A DNA stretch of 64,000 nt, from NCBI RefSeq assembly GCF_018688495.1, contig NZ_CP061320.1, positions 1,646,586 through 1,710,585 on the forward strand, given 5' to 3'. Numbering within the stretch: the first letter of the stretch is position 1; every line of letters starts with the position of its first letter. The translations under genes were made by a program, and so were the position numbers. Positions 1 to 10,140 of this stretch are shown here, piece after piece. The notes under the pieces are model-generated. The model was not told the DNA's origin and made no database searches. It worked only from the letters and a program-made list of their open reading frames with translations. Source of the DNA: Polynucleobacter sp. Adler-ghost. Its GTDB lineage: Bacteria; Pseudomonadota; Gammaproteobacteria; Burkholderiales; Burkholderiaceae.

Positions 1-477
1 ATCGAGGAAGCGTCGGCAGCACTCTTCTGTAACCAAGGATACCCAGGCATATTGGACTCGGGAACTACATCACGCGGGTTACGTAAGTGGATGCGATGCC
101 AATCATCGGAGTAACGAGCACCAACCCGAGCCAAGTCAGGACCTGTACGTTTACTACCCCATAAGAAAGGATGGTCAAATACTGACTCGCCAGCCAAAGA
201 GTAAGGGCCATAACGCTCAACCTCTGAGCGTAATGTACGGATCTGCTGCGAGTGACAGCCAACACAACCTTCACGCTGGTAGATATCGCGGCCAGCCAAA
301 CGTAATGCTGTGTATGGCGCTATGCCAGGGCTTGGTTCAGTTGTTGTGTGCTGAAAAAATAGCGGAACAATTTGCACTAAACCAGCAATCGACACCACAA
401 CGATGGTGGCAATAATTAACCAACCAACATTTTTTTCAAGCGTTCCATGGGAAAAGAATTTATTTTCACTAGACATT
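1..477 (-). CDS. ccoO: cbb3-type cytochrome c oxidase subunit II (CcoO), 3' part missing
   Basis: This is the membrane-anchored monohaem cytochrome c subunit of cbb3 oxidase, which passes electrons towards CcoN. Reading from the ATG at 477 gives 159 codons that run off the window edge. Residues about 18-40 form an N-terminal membrane anchor. A haem c motif CVGCH lies at residues 71-75, and SNMPGYPW near residue 142 supplies the likely axial Met. An AAGGGGAAG ribosome site precedes the start, and ccoN ends 10 bases upstream, so the two are co-transcribed. The remaining C-terminus and any ccoQ/ccoP lie outside the window. Confidence 0.95.
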
Positions 478-487
478 TTTCTTCCCC

Positions 488-1930
488 TTAGTGAGCAGTT
501 ACAGAAGTTTGTGGAATGGGGGCATTGACGAATGCTTTACCAACCACTGTCCTATAAACGTTATATGCCATTAAGAACATACCGCTTAAGTAACAGAGGC
601 CGCCCAACAAACGAATCACATAGAAAGGATAGGTTGCTTTTACAGACTCAACAAAGCTGTAAGTTAATGTGCCATCTGGTTCAAATGCTCTCCACATCAA
701 ACCTTGCATTACTCCAGCAATCCACATCGCAGCGATATAAAGAACCACACCGATCGTAGCGATCCAGAAGTGCACCTCAATTAAGCGGGTGCTATACATG
801 TCTTTCTGTCCAACTAAACGGGGGATCAGGTAGTACAGGGAACCAATCGTAATCATGGCAACCCACCCGAGGGCACCTGAATGAACGTGGCCAATAGTCC
901 AGTCGGTGTAATGCGACAAGCTATTGACAGTCTTGATAGACATCATTGAACCCTCAAACGTAGACATACCGTAGAAAGACAATGCCACTACCAAGAATTT
1001 CAAAATCGGATCGGTGCGCAATTTAAACCAAGCACCAGACAAAGTCATGATGCCGTTGATCATGCCGCCCCATGATGGAGCCAGCAGAATAATTGAGAAC
1101 ACTGTTCCAAGGGACTGCGTCCAGTCAGGCAAGGACGTGTGTTGTAAATGATGGGGACCTGCCCACATATAGGTAAAGTTCAAAGCCCAGAAGTGGACGA
1201 TGGATAAGCGATATGAATAGATTGGACGCTCTGCTTGCTTCGGAATGAAGTAATACATCATACCCAAGAAACTAGTGGTTAAGAAAAAGCCAACTGCATT
1301 GTGGCCATACCACCACTGCACCATAGCATCCTGCACACCAGCATATGCGGAATAGGATTTCCACATACTTGCTGGCATTTCTAAATTGTTAAAAATATGC
1401 AAAATGGCAATCGTCAGGATATACGCGCCAAAGAACCAATTAGAAACATAAATATGTTTGGTTTTGCGCTTCATGATGGTGCCAAAAAACACCACAGCAT
1501 AGGCAACCCAAACCAAGGTGATCAGGATATCAATTGGCCACTCTAGCTCTGCATACTCTTTAGAAGTTGAAATACCCAACGGCAAGGTTACTGCTGCCAA
1601 CACAATCACAGCCTGCCAACCCCAAAAGGTAAAAGCCGCTAGTTTGTCGCAAAAGAGTCTAGCCTGGCATGTGCGCTGTACGATGTAATAAGACGTCGCA
1701 AATAAAGCCGACCCACCGAATGCAAAAATGACCGCATTGGTATGTAATGGTCGTAAGCGGCCATAGCTTAACCAGGGAATATTAAAAGTGATATCAGGCC
1801 AAATTAGCTGAGCAGCAAGGACAACTCCCACGAGCATACCCACAATTCCCCAAAGCACCGTAACGATGGCAAATTGGCTGACAACCTTGTAATTGAAGGT
1901 ATCTTGATTGCTCCCCACGGTAAGTCCCAT
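488..1930 (-). CDS. ccoN: cbb3-type cytochrome c oxidase subunit I (CcoN)
   Basis: This is the catalytic haem-copper subunit of the high-affinity terminal oxidase, an integral inner-membrane protein with about 12 membrane segments. The family histidines are visible: the low-spin haem ligand region near [11 protein letters not shown], the CuB/active-site stretch around [11 protein letters not shown], and the later [10 protein letters not shown]. An upstream in-frame ATG at 1963 exists. I chose the ATG at 1930 because an AGGAG ribosome site sits just before it and the protein then begins at the usual place (MGLTVGSN), giving 480 residues, a normal family length. An FNR-type box lies about 80 bases upstream. 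First gene of ccoNO. Confidence 0.97.
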   Translation of the reverse strand: MGLTVGSNQDTFNYKVVSQFAIVTVLWGIVGMLVGVVLAAQLIWPDITFNIPWLSYGRLRPLHTNAVIFAFGGSALFATSYYIVQRTCQARLFCDKLAAFTFWGWQAVIVLAAVTLPLGISTSKEYAELEWPIDILITLVWVAYAVVFFGTIMKRKTKHIYVSNWFFGAYILTIAILHIFNNLEMPASMWKSYSAYAGVQDAMVQWWYGHNAVGFFLTTSFLGMMYYFIPKQAERPIYSYRLSIVHFWALNFTYMWAGPHHLQHTSLPDWTQSLGTVFSIILLAPSWGGMINGIMTLSGAWFKLRTDPILKFLVVALSFYGMSTFEGSMMSIKTVNSLSHYTDWTIGHVHSGALGWVAMITIGSLYYLIPRLVGQKDMYSTRLIEVHFWIATIGVVLYIAAMWIAGVMQGLMWRAFEPDGTLTYSFVESVKATYPFYVIRLLGGLCYLSGMFLMAYNVYRTVVGKAFVNAPIPQTSVTAH

Positions 1931-2011
1931 GGTTTCTCCTTTTTTGTGACCCAGCAGCGACATAATTCAAATAGACTGAAGTCATTATCAAAGTAAGCCT
2001 CATGGGGCGTT

Positions 2012-2025
2012 TTGATCTATGTCAA
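2012..2025. promoter_or_regulatory. FNR/ANR-type box upstream of ccoN
   Basis: The sequence TTGATCTATGTCAA is a near-perfect dyad of the FNR/ANR/FixK type (TTGAT-N4-ATCAA), with one changed base in one half. It lies about 82 bases upstream of the chosen ccoN start, where an activator site is expected. cbb3 operons are commonly induced at low oxygen by such regulators. The regulator itself is not in the window. Confidence 0.75.
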
Positions 2026-2052
2026 AAAGGATGCCTGCATTTAGGCATCCTG
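2026..2052 (-). terminator. Rho-independent terminator after ccoS
   Basis: On the minus strand AGGATGCCT and AGGCATCCT form a 9-bp stem with a 6-base loop followed by TTTTT. It lies about 48 bases after the ccoS stop and just before the FNR-type box of ccoN. It therefore separates the ccoIS transcript from the ccoNO promoter. Confidence 0.75.
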
Positions 2053-2099
2053 CAACTCGAATGAGGTGCTTGTACCACCTAAGTACTTAAAAAATAGAG

Positions 2100-2279
2100 T
2101 TATTTTTTATAGTGATCACTTATATTCTTGGATTTAGGCGTATCGTCATCCATCAAAATTGCTTCCCCTGGGCCCTCAAGATCATCAAATTGACCTGCCT
2201 TCACAGACCAAAAGAAAATCCAAGCCAAGAGGCCGATCAACAGCAAGGAAATAGGAATTAATAGAAAAAGGCTTTCCAT
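2100..2279 (-). CDS. ccoS: cbb3-type oxidase assembly protein CcoS
   Basis: CcoS is a small membrane protein needed to insert cofactors into cbb3 oxidase. Translation from the ATG at 2279 gives 59 residues. There is one N-terminal membrane helix (residues about 4-25, rich in Leu/Ile), then the family-typical acidic segment FDDLEGPGEAILMDDD, and a charged tail ending DHYKK. The length and the FDDLEGP motif match CcoS. It begins 9 bases after the ccoI stop, so it is probably translated from the same message. Confidence 0.93.
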   Translation of the reverse strand: MESLFLLIPISLLLIGLLAWIFFWSVKAGQFDDLEGPGEAILMDDDTPKSKNISDHYKK

Positions 2280-2288
2280 ACCTCTAGT

Positions 2289-4727
2289 CTAGGCCTTTCT
2301 GAGGCGCCAGGCATTTAATGTGACCGCCAAGGAGGATAGAGACATACCAATACCAGCAACCCAGGGATTGACCCACCCCATCATCGCCACTGGAATGGCC
2401 AGCAAGTTATAGGCCAGCGCCCAAATCAAGTTTTCTTTAATCACCCGCTGCGTTTTATCAGCCAGTAGTAGCGATTGGGCCAACGGAGCTAAGGAGTTTG
2501 CAGTCAAGATCGCATCCGCACCCGCTGTAGCGAGAGGTGCGCCCGCTCCGACCGCAATAGAAACATCTGCTCGCGCCAATAAAGGGGCATCGTTAATACC
2601 ATCACCAATTGCCCAAACAACCCGATCCTTTTTTTGCAGGCTCTCAATATAGCGATATTTGTCTTCTGGAGAGCACGCACCTTTGAACCGATCGATACCA
2701 ACATGGTGCGCCCACCATGCCACCGTCACTTCATCATCCCCTGAAACCAAATGGACCGCAATCTTGCGAGACCTCGCTGCAGTTAACAACTTTTCCAATC
2801 CCGCTCTTGGAGTATCTAAGAATAGAAAGCTCGCAATCAACCCCTGGTCATCTGCTAGATGTACTTGCCCATATTGACCATCTTGCGCAATCTGCTGAGC
2901 ACCCACCCACGCAGCACTTCCCAGTCGATAAATACCCGAGCTCAGGCCTTTGCCTAATTGATTGATCACTACCTCAGGCAAGGTGCTGAGCGAAAGATTT
3001 TCAGCTTCTGCAGCACGCAATAGTGATAGCGCAAGAGGATGTTTTTGACCTGCCTCCATGGACGCAGCAATTTTCAATGCATCTACTAGAGAAAAATCTG
3101 AGCGGGCAACTAGGACTTCTTGTAATTCTGGTTGACCCATAGTGAGAGTGCCGGTTTTGTCCAGCACTAAATCCGTCACTTTGACCAAACCTTCGAGTAC
3201 ATGACCGCGCACAATCAACATACCGAGTTTTGTTACGGCGCCCTGGGCTGCAGCCATCGCCGTTGGTAAGGCGAGAGATAGGGCGCAAGGGCAACTAGCA
3301 ACTAGCACAGAGACCAAAACAGTCCAAGCCCTACTCGGGTCGACGTAGCACCAAATTGCTGAAGATAAAAAAGCAACTATCAACAGAAGACCTACAAAAT
3401 ACCCAGCCCACTTTTCTGCGAGACTGACCATGACAGGCTTCGCTTGCAGTGCCTGATCAAGCAATGAAGCGATACCTGCAATACGAGTAGATTGGCCCAC
3501 AGCATCGATTCTGATCAATATGGGATTAAGAATATTGTGCGTACCTGCATATACTCGATCACCAATCTTCTTATCAATCGGCTTGGACTCACCAGTAAGC
3601 AGCGACTCATCTAAAGAGCTCTCAGACTCAATCAAAACTCCGTCAGCTGGAACCACATCACCTGGAGGAACACGAATCACTTCACCAGGGTTACAGCGAA
3701 CCACTGGCACAATTTCAACCTGCAAAGATGTTGGATAGCTCGACACCCGCTCACATGTAGCGGGCAATTGTTTTGCCAAAGCCTCTGCCCCACCTTGAGC
3801 ATCCTGTCGTGCCAATAACTCTACATAGCGTGCCGCCAAAATAAAGGCAACAAACATGGTGATGGAATCAAAATAGCCTTGACCTGAGCCTGTTACGAGA
3901 TTTACGGTGCCCGCACTAAATGCTAGGGCTAGAGCCAAAGCAATTGGCACATCCATACCCAACATATGCGTTTGCCGAAACGAAGCAACACTCCTCCAGG
4001 CTGCCCGGAAAATCGGGCCAGCTGAATAAGTCATCACTGGAACCGTGAGAATCCAGCTAGTCCAGCCCAAAAGCAGGTCATATTCCACCGTAATATCACT
4101 ATCACCAACATAACTTGGCCAGGCATACATCATGACTTGCATCATGCCTAGTAATGCAACCCCCAGTCTAGTAAGTAATTGCCGACGTTCTTTTTTAGAT
4201 TTCTCAATGGAGAGTGAGGGCTCAAAAGGCCACGCCTCATAACCAATGCGTTCTATCTCAAAGAGTAAGCGAGCAAGACTGGTTTTCTCAGGTGAAAATT
4301 CCACCTTGACCTTTTGACTTACGTAGTTAATCTGCACTTCTTTGACACCAGGCATACGTCGTAGGTGCTGCTCGCATAACCACACACAAGCAGCACAGCG
4401 AATCTTCTCTAATCGTAGAGTAGTCTCTAAATCAGACCCATCACCACTAGGCCGAGTATATCTACCGAGCAAAGAAGGATCATCGTATGGAGTCAGACTG
4501 TTAGGAATTTCACTGGAAGCAAGATAGGCTGCTGGCTTATCGCTTGACTGTGCGCGGCGTACATAGAATACTTCTAGCCCTTCACCATGAATCGTTTGCG
4601 CAATTGCCATACATCCAGCGCAACAGAATTTTCTATGGACACCAGCAAGCTTAAGCTCATAAGAATCATTTGGAAGAATAAAGCTGCCACAGTGATAACA
4701 GCTATTACTTGGCAAGCTAGGGCTCAT
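2289..4727 (-). CDS. ccoI: Copper-transporting P-type ATPase for cbb3 oxidase assembly (CcoI/FixI)
   Basis: This ATP-driven inner-membrane pump exports Cu(I) for assembly of the CuB centre of cbb3 oxidase. It has an N-terminal Cys-rich segment (CYHCG, CCAGC), an HMA metal-binding domain with CAAC near residue 111, and membrane helices. It also has the TGES actuator loop, the CPC ion-binding motif in SCPCALSL, the phosphorylation site DKTGT and the hinge GDGINDAP. I chose the ATG at 4727 (812 residues) because the longer frame to 4802 would overlap the MFS gene that stops at 4735. The chosen start has only a weak ribosome site. ccoS follows directly. Confidence 0.95.
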   Translation of the reverse strand: MSPSLPSNSCYHCGSFILPNDSYELKLAGVHRKFCCAGCMAIAQTIHGEGLEVFYVRRAQSSDKPAAYLASSEIPNSLTPYDDPSLLGRYTRPSGDGSDLETTLRLEKIRCAACVWLCEQHLRRMPGVKEVQINYVSQKVKVEFSPEKTSLARLLFEIERIGYEAWPFEPSLSIEKSKKERRQLLTRLGVALLGMMQVMMYAWPSYVGDSDITVEYDLLLGWTSWILTVPVMTYSAGPIFRAAWRSVASFRQTHMLGMDVPIALALALAFSAGTVNLVTGSGQGYFDSITMFVAFILAARYVELLARQDAQGGAEALAKQLPATCERVSSYPTSLQVEIVPVVRCNPGEVIRVPPGDVVPADGVLIESESSLDESLLTGESKPIDKKIGDRVYAGTHNILNPILIRIDAVGQSTRIAGIASLLDQALQAKPVMVSLAEKWAGYFVGLLLIVAFLSSAIWCYVDPSRAWTVLVSVLVASCPCALSLALPTAMAAAQGAVTKLGMLIVRGHVLEGLVKVTDLVLDKTGTLTMGQPELQEVLVARSDFSLVDALKIAASMEAGQKHPLALSLLRAAEAENLSLSTLPEVVINQLGKGLSSGIYRLGSAAWVGAQQIAQDGQYGQVHLADDQGLIASFLFLDTPRAGLEKLLTAARSRKIAVHLVSGDDEVTVAWWAHHVGIDRFKGACSPEDKYRYIESLQKKDRVVWAIGDGINDAPLLARADVSIAVGAGAPLATAGADAILTANSLAPLAQSLLLADKTQRVIKENLIWALAYNLLAIPVAMMGWVNPWVAGIGMSLSSLAVTLNAWRLRKA

Positions 4728-4734
4728 GAATAAA

Positions 4735-5979
4735 TCATGACTTACGGGCGATAGACCCACTCGCCCAGCCATTACGACGCTCATAGAGCACAAACAGAAC
4801 ACCCCAAACTACCACTGCAGCATAGGCCCAGACCCAAGATATTTGTGAGGCACGCGAGCCTGTTAAGTCAAGGACAAAACCAAAGATAGCGGGGCCCAAC
4901 AACCCGCCTCCAAAGCCCATTAAAGAATGGAGCCCCATTGCGGCACCTTTAATATTTTCTTTAGCACTAATAACTAAGCCCGCAGTTAAGGTGGCGGAAT
5001 CAGCCATGATAAAAATCGTGTGCCCCACTGCTAGGGCAATAATCAACCACCAAGACTGTCCTGTTGATAAAGCGAGTGCCACTCCAAATGCTGCACTAGA
5101 TAGCATGACAAAGAAAATCCATTTTTGACGTCCTATTCTTAAGGCAATTTCATTCCCGATGATAGATGCAGGAACCCCAAAGAAATTAATCACACCTGCA
5201 AGAGTCGTTGCAGTTAATAAAAAGGAATCACCTGTCAGAATGGCACAGAAACCAAAAAAGGCTACGATCCAACTGCGGGAGGCAAATAACTCGATTGAGT
5301 GGGCGGTATAGCCAAAGATAAATCCTGAGGCTGTTTTATCTTGCAGTACTAAGCGCCACTTATCAAGCGGAAAAATATCACGCAAGTGAATGCGTATTGG
5401 ACCGTGCCACTTTTCATGGGTGAGTGCGGGAATAAATAAGAGCACAATCAACAATGCAGTAAATGGGCCTAAGGCAATGATTCCAAAAACATAGCGCCAG
5501 CCCAAGCTATTTAAGATCCAACCAGAGCATAGATAAGAGAAGCCAGTACCAATCCCAAAGAATGCGGTGTAGAAGGCAATATGGCGGGTCAGTTCGCCGG
5601 TTTTAATGCGATCTGACAGAATTTTTAAGCCGGGCATATAAGTGCCCGCTAGACCAATTCCATTGAGCGCCATAAATATCAAGGCAGTCCAAAAGTTATA
5701 GGCAAAGAGACCCATGCCGAGTAATCCACAGCTTGCTGAAAGACCGCCTACGAGATAGACTTTTTTGGCATCAACGCGATCGGTGAGAGCCGTTGCCAAT
5801 GGGACCATCAGCATGTAACCAAAAAAGAAGGCGCTAGCAATAAGACCAGACTGTAAATTGCTGAGATGCCATTCATCTTGTAATGTTGTTAATACCACTG
5901 CGTAACAAGCAAAACCCAATAGCGCACAAGTTTGCGCCATCAGCATCAGGGGTGTGTAACCAGTGGGTTTCAAACGCAT
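4735..5979 (-). CDS. MFS transporter, substrate unknown
   Basis: A 414-residue polytopic membrane protein of the major facilitator superfamily with about 12 predicted membrane segments. The loop between segments 2 and 3 carries the MFS-type signature near residues 60-72 (ATALTDRVDAKK). No feature identifies the substrate. It starts 6 bases after the stop of the upstream 2OG-dioxygenase gene and ends 7 bases before the chosen ccoI start. It could be co-transcribed with both, although a role in copper or oxidase assembly is not evident from the sequence. Confidence 0.85.
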   Translation of the reverse strand: MRLKPTGYTPLMLMAQTCALLGFACYAVVLTTLQDEWHLSNLQSGLIASAFFFGYMLMVPLATALTDRVDAKKVYLVGGLSASCGLLGMGLFAYNFWTALIFMALNGIGLAGTYMPGLKILSDRIKTGELTRHIAFYTAFFGIGTGFSYLCSGWILNSLGWRYVFGIIALGPFTALLIVLLFIPALTHEKWHGPIRIHLRDIFPLDKWRLVLQDKTASGFIFGYTAHSIELFASRSWIVAFFGFCAILTGDSFLLTATTLAGVINFFGVPASIIGNEIALRIGRQKWIFFVMLSSAAFGVALALSTGQSWWLIIALAVGHTIFIMADSATLTAGLVISAKENIKGAAMGLHSLMGFGGGLLGPAIFGFVLDLTGSRASQISWVWAYAAVVVWGVLFVLYERRNGWASGSIARKS

Positions 5980-5985
5980 AAGAAC

Positions 5986-6741
5986 TTACTGCTGACTACT
6001 GTTAGGGGAATCCTGAAAACCATTCGAACGGAAAGTGAGGACCAAAGTATCTCTATAGCCGTGCTGTCCCAAGGGCTGAATCGGGGTAGATTCATGAATC
6101 ATTCTTTCATCATTCATCAGCAATAAAGACCAAGGCTCGGTGAGAGTAAATCGCAAACCAGTAGAACCGGTTGCACTAAAAATTCGGGTCTCGCCACCCT
6201 TGACATCAACTCGATTGAGTAAAAAGACGGCTACAAAATCAACGCCGTCACGATGGGCACCCTCAGGTGTTGGCCGCCCAATCCCATCAGTCGTATCAAT
6301 TCGAAATTGGTGAGCCTCAATAAACCAAGTATTGACCTTCTTCAGGCCATTCAGAATCTGTGCCAAACCCAGCAAAAGAGAATGCCATGCAGGATTACTA
6401 GTGAGCTCAGCTTGCGAAGGCTCAAACCAACGCTCGATACCGCCATGCAAAGCGTTGTAATCAACAGACTGCCAGTGGGCTCGATGTGGCACGCTCGCCA
6501 GAGATTCGCCCCTGATCTCAAAGCTTGAGTGGCGGCGAAAACGATACCGTCCACCATCCTTCAGGTACGGGTCCCGAGGCAAGTCCTCCCAAAATTGATT
6601 GAGATTGAGTAGCTGAGCAAGATCAACATGTGCAATTTGCGCCACATCCTGAGCAGAGACGACTGCAAAACCATCTTCTCGTAAAGATTGAACCAGCTCC
6701 CTGGCGGGTGTTAGTGGAGGTAAAAGGCTGGAAAGAGTCAT
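5986..6741 (-). CDS. 2OG-Fe(II) dioxygenase family protein, possible free amino-acid hydroxylase
   Basis: A 251-residue cytoplasmic protein resembling the 2OG-Fe dioxygenase family (PF10014), which contains bacterial enzymes that hydroxylate free aliphatic amino acids such as L-isoleucine. The iron-binding triad can be traced: H and D in EGAHRDGVDF (about residues 168-174) and the distal His in DERMIHESTPI (about residue 218). The 2OG-binding Arg is probably in RDTLVLTFR. The MFS gene begins 6 bases downstream, so an exporter-enzyme pair is possible. The substrate is not shown by the sequence. Confidence 0.8.
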   Translation of the reverse strand: MTLSSLLPPLTPARELVQSLREDGFAVVSAQDVAQIAHVDLAQLLNLNQFWEDLPRDPYLKDGGRYRFRRHSSFEIRGESLASVPHRAHWQSVDYNALHGGIERWFEPSQAELTSNPAWHSLLLGLAQILNGLKKVNTWFIEAHQFRIDTTDGIGRPTPEGAHRDGVDFVAVFLLNRVDVKGGETRIFSATGSTGLRFTLTEPWSLLLMNDERMIHESTPIQPLGQHGYRDTLVLTFRSNGFQDSPNSSQQ

Positions 6742-6770
6742 GGGTTTATTTTAGGCGCATACCAACCGAC

Positions 6771-8096
6771 TTAGGAATACAGATTCAAGCGGTTGCGCAC
6801 CTCCCCCACGTGGCCTTTTAGGTCATACAACTCTTTTGCATCCAACATAGATACTTTGATATTGCCCACCCTTCGCTCAATATTCTCCAAATCCTTGAGA
6901 TTCTTTTCTTTTAAATCTGGATTAGATGCATTTCTTTCTACCACTTTAAGCTCCTCATACACCTGAGATAACTTGAGGCGCAGGAGTAAATTTTTAGCTG
7001 CAGGAATATAGGTAAATAAGGGAATCAAAATTACCAGAAGTGGGATCACAATTTTTGCAAAGCGTCCAATCCATACCGCTGTCCAAAAAGGCAAGTGACG
7101 ATGCAAGAAAGACGGACCATCCTTTAAGTAGATTTCAGCATCAACATGTAAAGGAAAATCAAGGCCAGTACCCGATGGAAACTCTCCCGGCTTTTGTAAA
7201 TATGCATAAGTTTTTAAAATATCGTAGGTAGCGCCAAGCAACAGTGTTACCAAAGCAGGACTAACATCATTCTTACCTACTAAGGTAGCTGTTGCGGCCA
7301 ATACCTGAATGTCTTGACGCGGAAGATCATAGGCAATGCTAACGACACCTCGGGGCACTGTTACCTTTGAGAGAAAAGGGAATAAGTGAACATAAGCTTC
7401 AGCCTGCTCAAAGCTCATTAAGCGAATGCCAGGAGTTTCATAAAAATTTTTGACTAAAGGAGCCTCCGCAGCACTTACTAAAAATACAGCATCTAACTCC
7501 CCTTTTTTGAACTTCTCCAACGCATCAAGTGGCTTTAATTTTTCAGCACGAATATCACTAAGGCTCAATCCACTTGCAGAAAGTAATTGAGAGGCCAGGG
7601 ATAGCGTGCCACTACCTTCATTGCCAATGGATACTCGCTTACCTTTTAGCTGACTCAATAAACCCAATCGTCCTGATTCATTTTGAAAGCTGGACTCCCT
7701 GTACCACACCCATACCGGCTCATAAAACACACCGGCGATAGAAATAAAATCAGGGTACTTAGATAAGTCGGCAACGCCACCCTGAACCATTGCAAAGTCA
7801 ACGCCAGAGTGTGGATCCTTTAATAGCGCTAAATTATCGTTTGTTCCACCCGTGGTTTTTAGCTTGAGAGAAATACCCTCCTGGGCAAGCTCACTTTGGA
7901 GCTTTGTACCAAATTGCTGATAAAGGCCGGTTGGGAAACCCGTTGCCAACTCAATCGACCTAGGTGGAGGCGGCACCAACACCCAGAGTGTGGCAAATAG
8001 TATGACAACCAGAATCAAAAAGGCGATGGCAACTGCCACAGGGTTATAGATATTTTTGCGTATGAAGTTCATAAAAATTCTGCTTGTTTTTGTCAT
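6771..8096 (-). CDS. TAXI-family TRAP transporter solute-binding protein with C-terminal membrane anchor
   Basis: A 441-residue solute receptor of the TAXI type. There is an N-terminal membrane segment (about residues 18-42) and then a periplasmic binding domain beginning with the typical IELATGFPTGLYQQFG. A second membrane segment near residues 345-365 is followed by a cytoplasmic helical tail rich in charged residues. TAXI receptors normally work with a fused TRAP membrane protein, which is absent from the neighbourhood. The extra C-terminal membrane helix and coiled tail are less usual and suggest a tethered sensor or receptor. A GGGG-containing ribosome site precedes the ATG. Confidence 0.85.
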   Translation of the reverse strand: MTKTSRIFMNFIRKNIYNPVAVAIAFLILVVILFATLWVLVPPPPRSIELATGFPTGLYQQFGTKLQSELAQEGISLKLKTTGGTNDNLALLKDPHSGVDFAMVQGGVADLSKYPDFISIAGVFYEPVWVWYRESSFQNESGRLGLLSQLKGKRVSIGNEGSGTLSLASQLLSASGLSLSDIRAEKLKPLDALEKFKKGELDAVFLVSAAEAPLVKNFYETPGIRLMSFEQAEAYVHLFPFLSKVTVPRGVVSIAYDLPRQDIQVLAATATLVGKNDVSPALVTLLLGATYDILKTYAYLQKPGEFPSGTGLDFPLHVDAEIYLKDGPSFLHRHLPFWTAVWIGRFAKIVIPLLVILIPLFTYIPAAKNLLLRLKLSQVYEELKVVERNASNPDLKEKNLKDLENIERRVGNIKVSMLDAKELYDLKGHVGEVRNRLNLYS

Positions 8097-8187
8097 TATG
8101 CCCCGAGCCCAAGGATCTAGAGCGGAATGAATTGATTCGAATTATTTCAGGATAAGATGGGGGTTTTCAAGAGCCATTAGGACAATA

Positions 8188-8949
8188 ATGAATTCAGCTG
8201 CCAACAAAGTAGCCCTGGTCACAGGGGCCGGAACGGGTATCGGAAAAGCTTCAGCAAAAGCACTGTTGCAAGGTGGATTTAGAGTCGTTCTAACCGGTAG
8301 AAATCTGGAGAAGCTCAATTTAGCCATTCACGATATTGGTGGGAATAGCCAAAACTGCCTCGCAGTGAGCTGTGATGTTGGCAAACCAGAACAAGTAAAG
8401 AAGTTATTTTCAGCAATCCAAAAACAGTTTGGCCGCATAGACGTGCTCTTTAATAATGCCGGCATGGGAGCGCCTGCAATCCCGATGGAAGATCTGAGTT
8501 ACGAACAGTGGATGAATGTCGTCAATACTAATCTCTGCGGAGCTTTCCTTTGCTCGCAAGAGGCCATCCGCATGATGAAGACTCAGTCTCCGCAAGGTGG
8601 CCGAATTATTAATAATGGCTCGATCTCTGCACATGCGCCCCGCCCGATGTCTGCTCCATATACCGCCACTAAACATGCTATGACTGGATTAACTAAATCG
8701 ATTGCATTGGATGGTCGTCCATTTAATATTACCTGCGGTCAGATCGATATAGGTAATGCCGGCACTGAAATGACAATCCCTATGGCTGCTGGCATTTTGC
8801 AGCCAGATGGCTCAAAAAAGGTTGAGCCACTCATGGATGTAGATCATGTTGGGCAAGCCGTTCTGCAGATGGCTCAACTGCCTTTAGAAAGCAATATTCT
8901 CTCGATGACCATCATGGCAAGCAATATGCCATTTGTTGGTCGGGGCTAA
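8188..8949 (+). CDS. Short-chain dehydrogenase/reductase (SDR)
   Basis: A 253-residue NAD(P)-dependent oxidoreductase with a Rossmann fold. The classical SDR motifs are present: the [10 protein letters not shown] cofactor loop at residues 12-21, NNAG near residue 90, a catalytic Ser in NNGSIS, and Y-x3-K in YTATK. The substrate is unknown. It is divergent from the TAXI gene, with about 90 bases between, and converges on ccmI, its stop abutting the ccmI stop. Confidence 0.92.
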   Translation: MNSAANKVALVTGAGTGIGKASAKALLQGGFRVVLTGRNLEKLNLAIHDIGGNSQNCLAVSCDVGKPEQVKKLFSAIQKQFGRIDVLFNNAGMGAPAIPMEDLSYEQWMNVVNTNLCGAFLCSQEAIRMMKTQSPQGGRIINNGSISAHAPRPMSAPYTATKHAMTGLTKSIALDGRPFNITCGQIDIGNAGTEMTIPMAAGILQPDGSKKVEPLMDVDHVGQAVLQMAQLPLESNILSMTIMASNMPFVGRG

Positions 8950-10140
8950 TTAAGGCCTAATCTGTCCGATGATAAGACGAGCATTAGTCGTGCCCACCTT
9001 GATCGTTTGCGGTGTAGATATCAAATCACCGGCTTCTGGCATTGCCATTCCTGTTTTTGAAATGCGCACCTCAACTGATACTTCAGGTATTTGAGAAATC
9101 AATGCATTGGGACTCATTGCCAAAGCATCATTCAAAATAAAGCTGATTGGGAATGCAGTAACCGGAGTTTTGAGAACGGCGACTGGCATACGCTCACCAG
9201 GCTTACGGGCGATCACCATCAATACATCACCTGCTTTAATTTTAGACTTCAGTTCTGGTGCAATATCTACCTGCCCGCTTACGCCTTGATTACTGATTGC
9301 TGGCGCGCTAGCTGACGCAAGGCCACCCTTGCTACGTGCCTCCGCAATAGAAGCAGCGATCGCGCGCGCCTCATCAGACTCACCGGGCAATTGCTTTGCT
9401 AACTTCTCCCAGGACTGCACTGCAGCTTTATAGTTCTGCACATTAAAAGCGGCAGTTCCAGAAAGCCAAAGAGCTAACAAATTATTCGGGTCCTGGGCTA
9501 GCGCCTTATTAATGAGTTGCTGTGGCTTACCAGCAAAATTACCATTTGCATTAGCCGCCAATACATCAGCATAGTCAGCCAATAATTGCGGGTCCGAATC
9601 AATAAAAGAGCCTGCACGAGCATAGGCATTTGCAGCCTCAGTATTACGACCCAAAATCCGATAGGAGCGAGCTAGCATAGCCCAACCCTTGAGATTGTCA
9701 GGCTCTTTATCCATCTTAGCGGCAAACTCGTCAACCATCTTTTCAACCGACTCTTGAGTCATCGGCCTCTCAGTGCTCTTCTGGGCAATCTGAGCAGCAT
9801 CACCAAGGTAGAAATAGAAACCCGCTGAAAGTATTACTACAAAAAGACAAATTCCTATGATGGTTTTCTTAGGAGAGCCTAGTACCGCGAAATCATCCGC
9901 TTCATCCGTATCCTGAAAAAGCCGCTGACGCATTTCTGCATGAGTCTGCTCATAGCTATAGCTATCCACAGTACCAGCCAAACGATCAGCCTCGAGCTTA
10001 TCAAGCTCTTCCCGATAGATGGCTGCATTCATCTGACGACGTGAGGTTGCGGATTCTTTTGCGGGAAAAAATAATGGGCGCAAGAGCAGTACCAGGACCA
10101 GGATCAACAAAAGAAGAGCGGATATTACAAAACTAGTCAT
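8950..10140 (-). CDS. ccmI: Cytochrome c maturation protein CcmI (TPR apocytochrome chaperone)
   Basis: CcmI holds apocytochrome c and delivers it to the haem-ligation complex CcmFH. Of 396 residues, the N-terminus has a first membrane helix (about 4-24) and a cytoplasmic leucine-rich loop. A second helix lies near residues 92-113, followed by a periplasmic TPR domain (about 130-260). The C-terminal domain is the beta-rich region with repeated VPV/ARKP-type strands. Its start overlaps the ccmH stop. Last gene of the ccmABCDEFGHI operon. Confidence 0.92.
   Translation of the reverse strand: MTSFVISALLLLILVLVLLLRPLFFPAKESATSRRQMNAAIYREELDKLEADRLAGTVDSYSYEQTHAEMRQRLFQDTDEADDFAVLGSPKKTIIGICLFVVILSAGFYFYLGDAAQIAQKSTERPMTQESVEKMVDEFAAKMDKEPDNLKGWAMLARSYRILGRNTEAANAYARAGSFIDSDPQLLADYADVLAANANGNFAGKPQQLINKALAQDPNNLLALWLSGTAAFNVQNYKAAVQSWEKLAKQLPGESDEARAIAASIAEARSKGGLASASAPAISNQGVSGQVDIAPELKSKIKAGDVLMVIARKPGERMPVAVLKTPVTAFPISFILNDALAMSPNALISQIPEVSVEVRISKTGMAMPEAGDLISTPQTIKVGTTNARLIIGQIRP

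Noticed and set aside
65..274. A 69-codon minus-strand frame at the window start
   Set aside because: It is out of frame with the cytochrome c subunit, whose CVGCH haem motif and ribosome site are in another frame covering 1-477.
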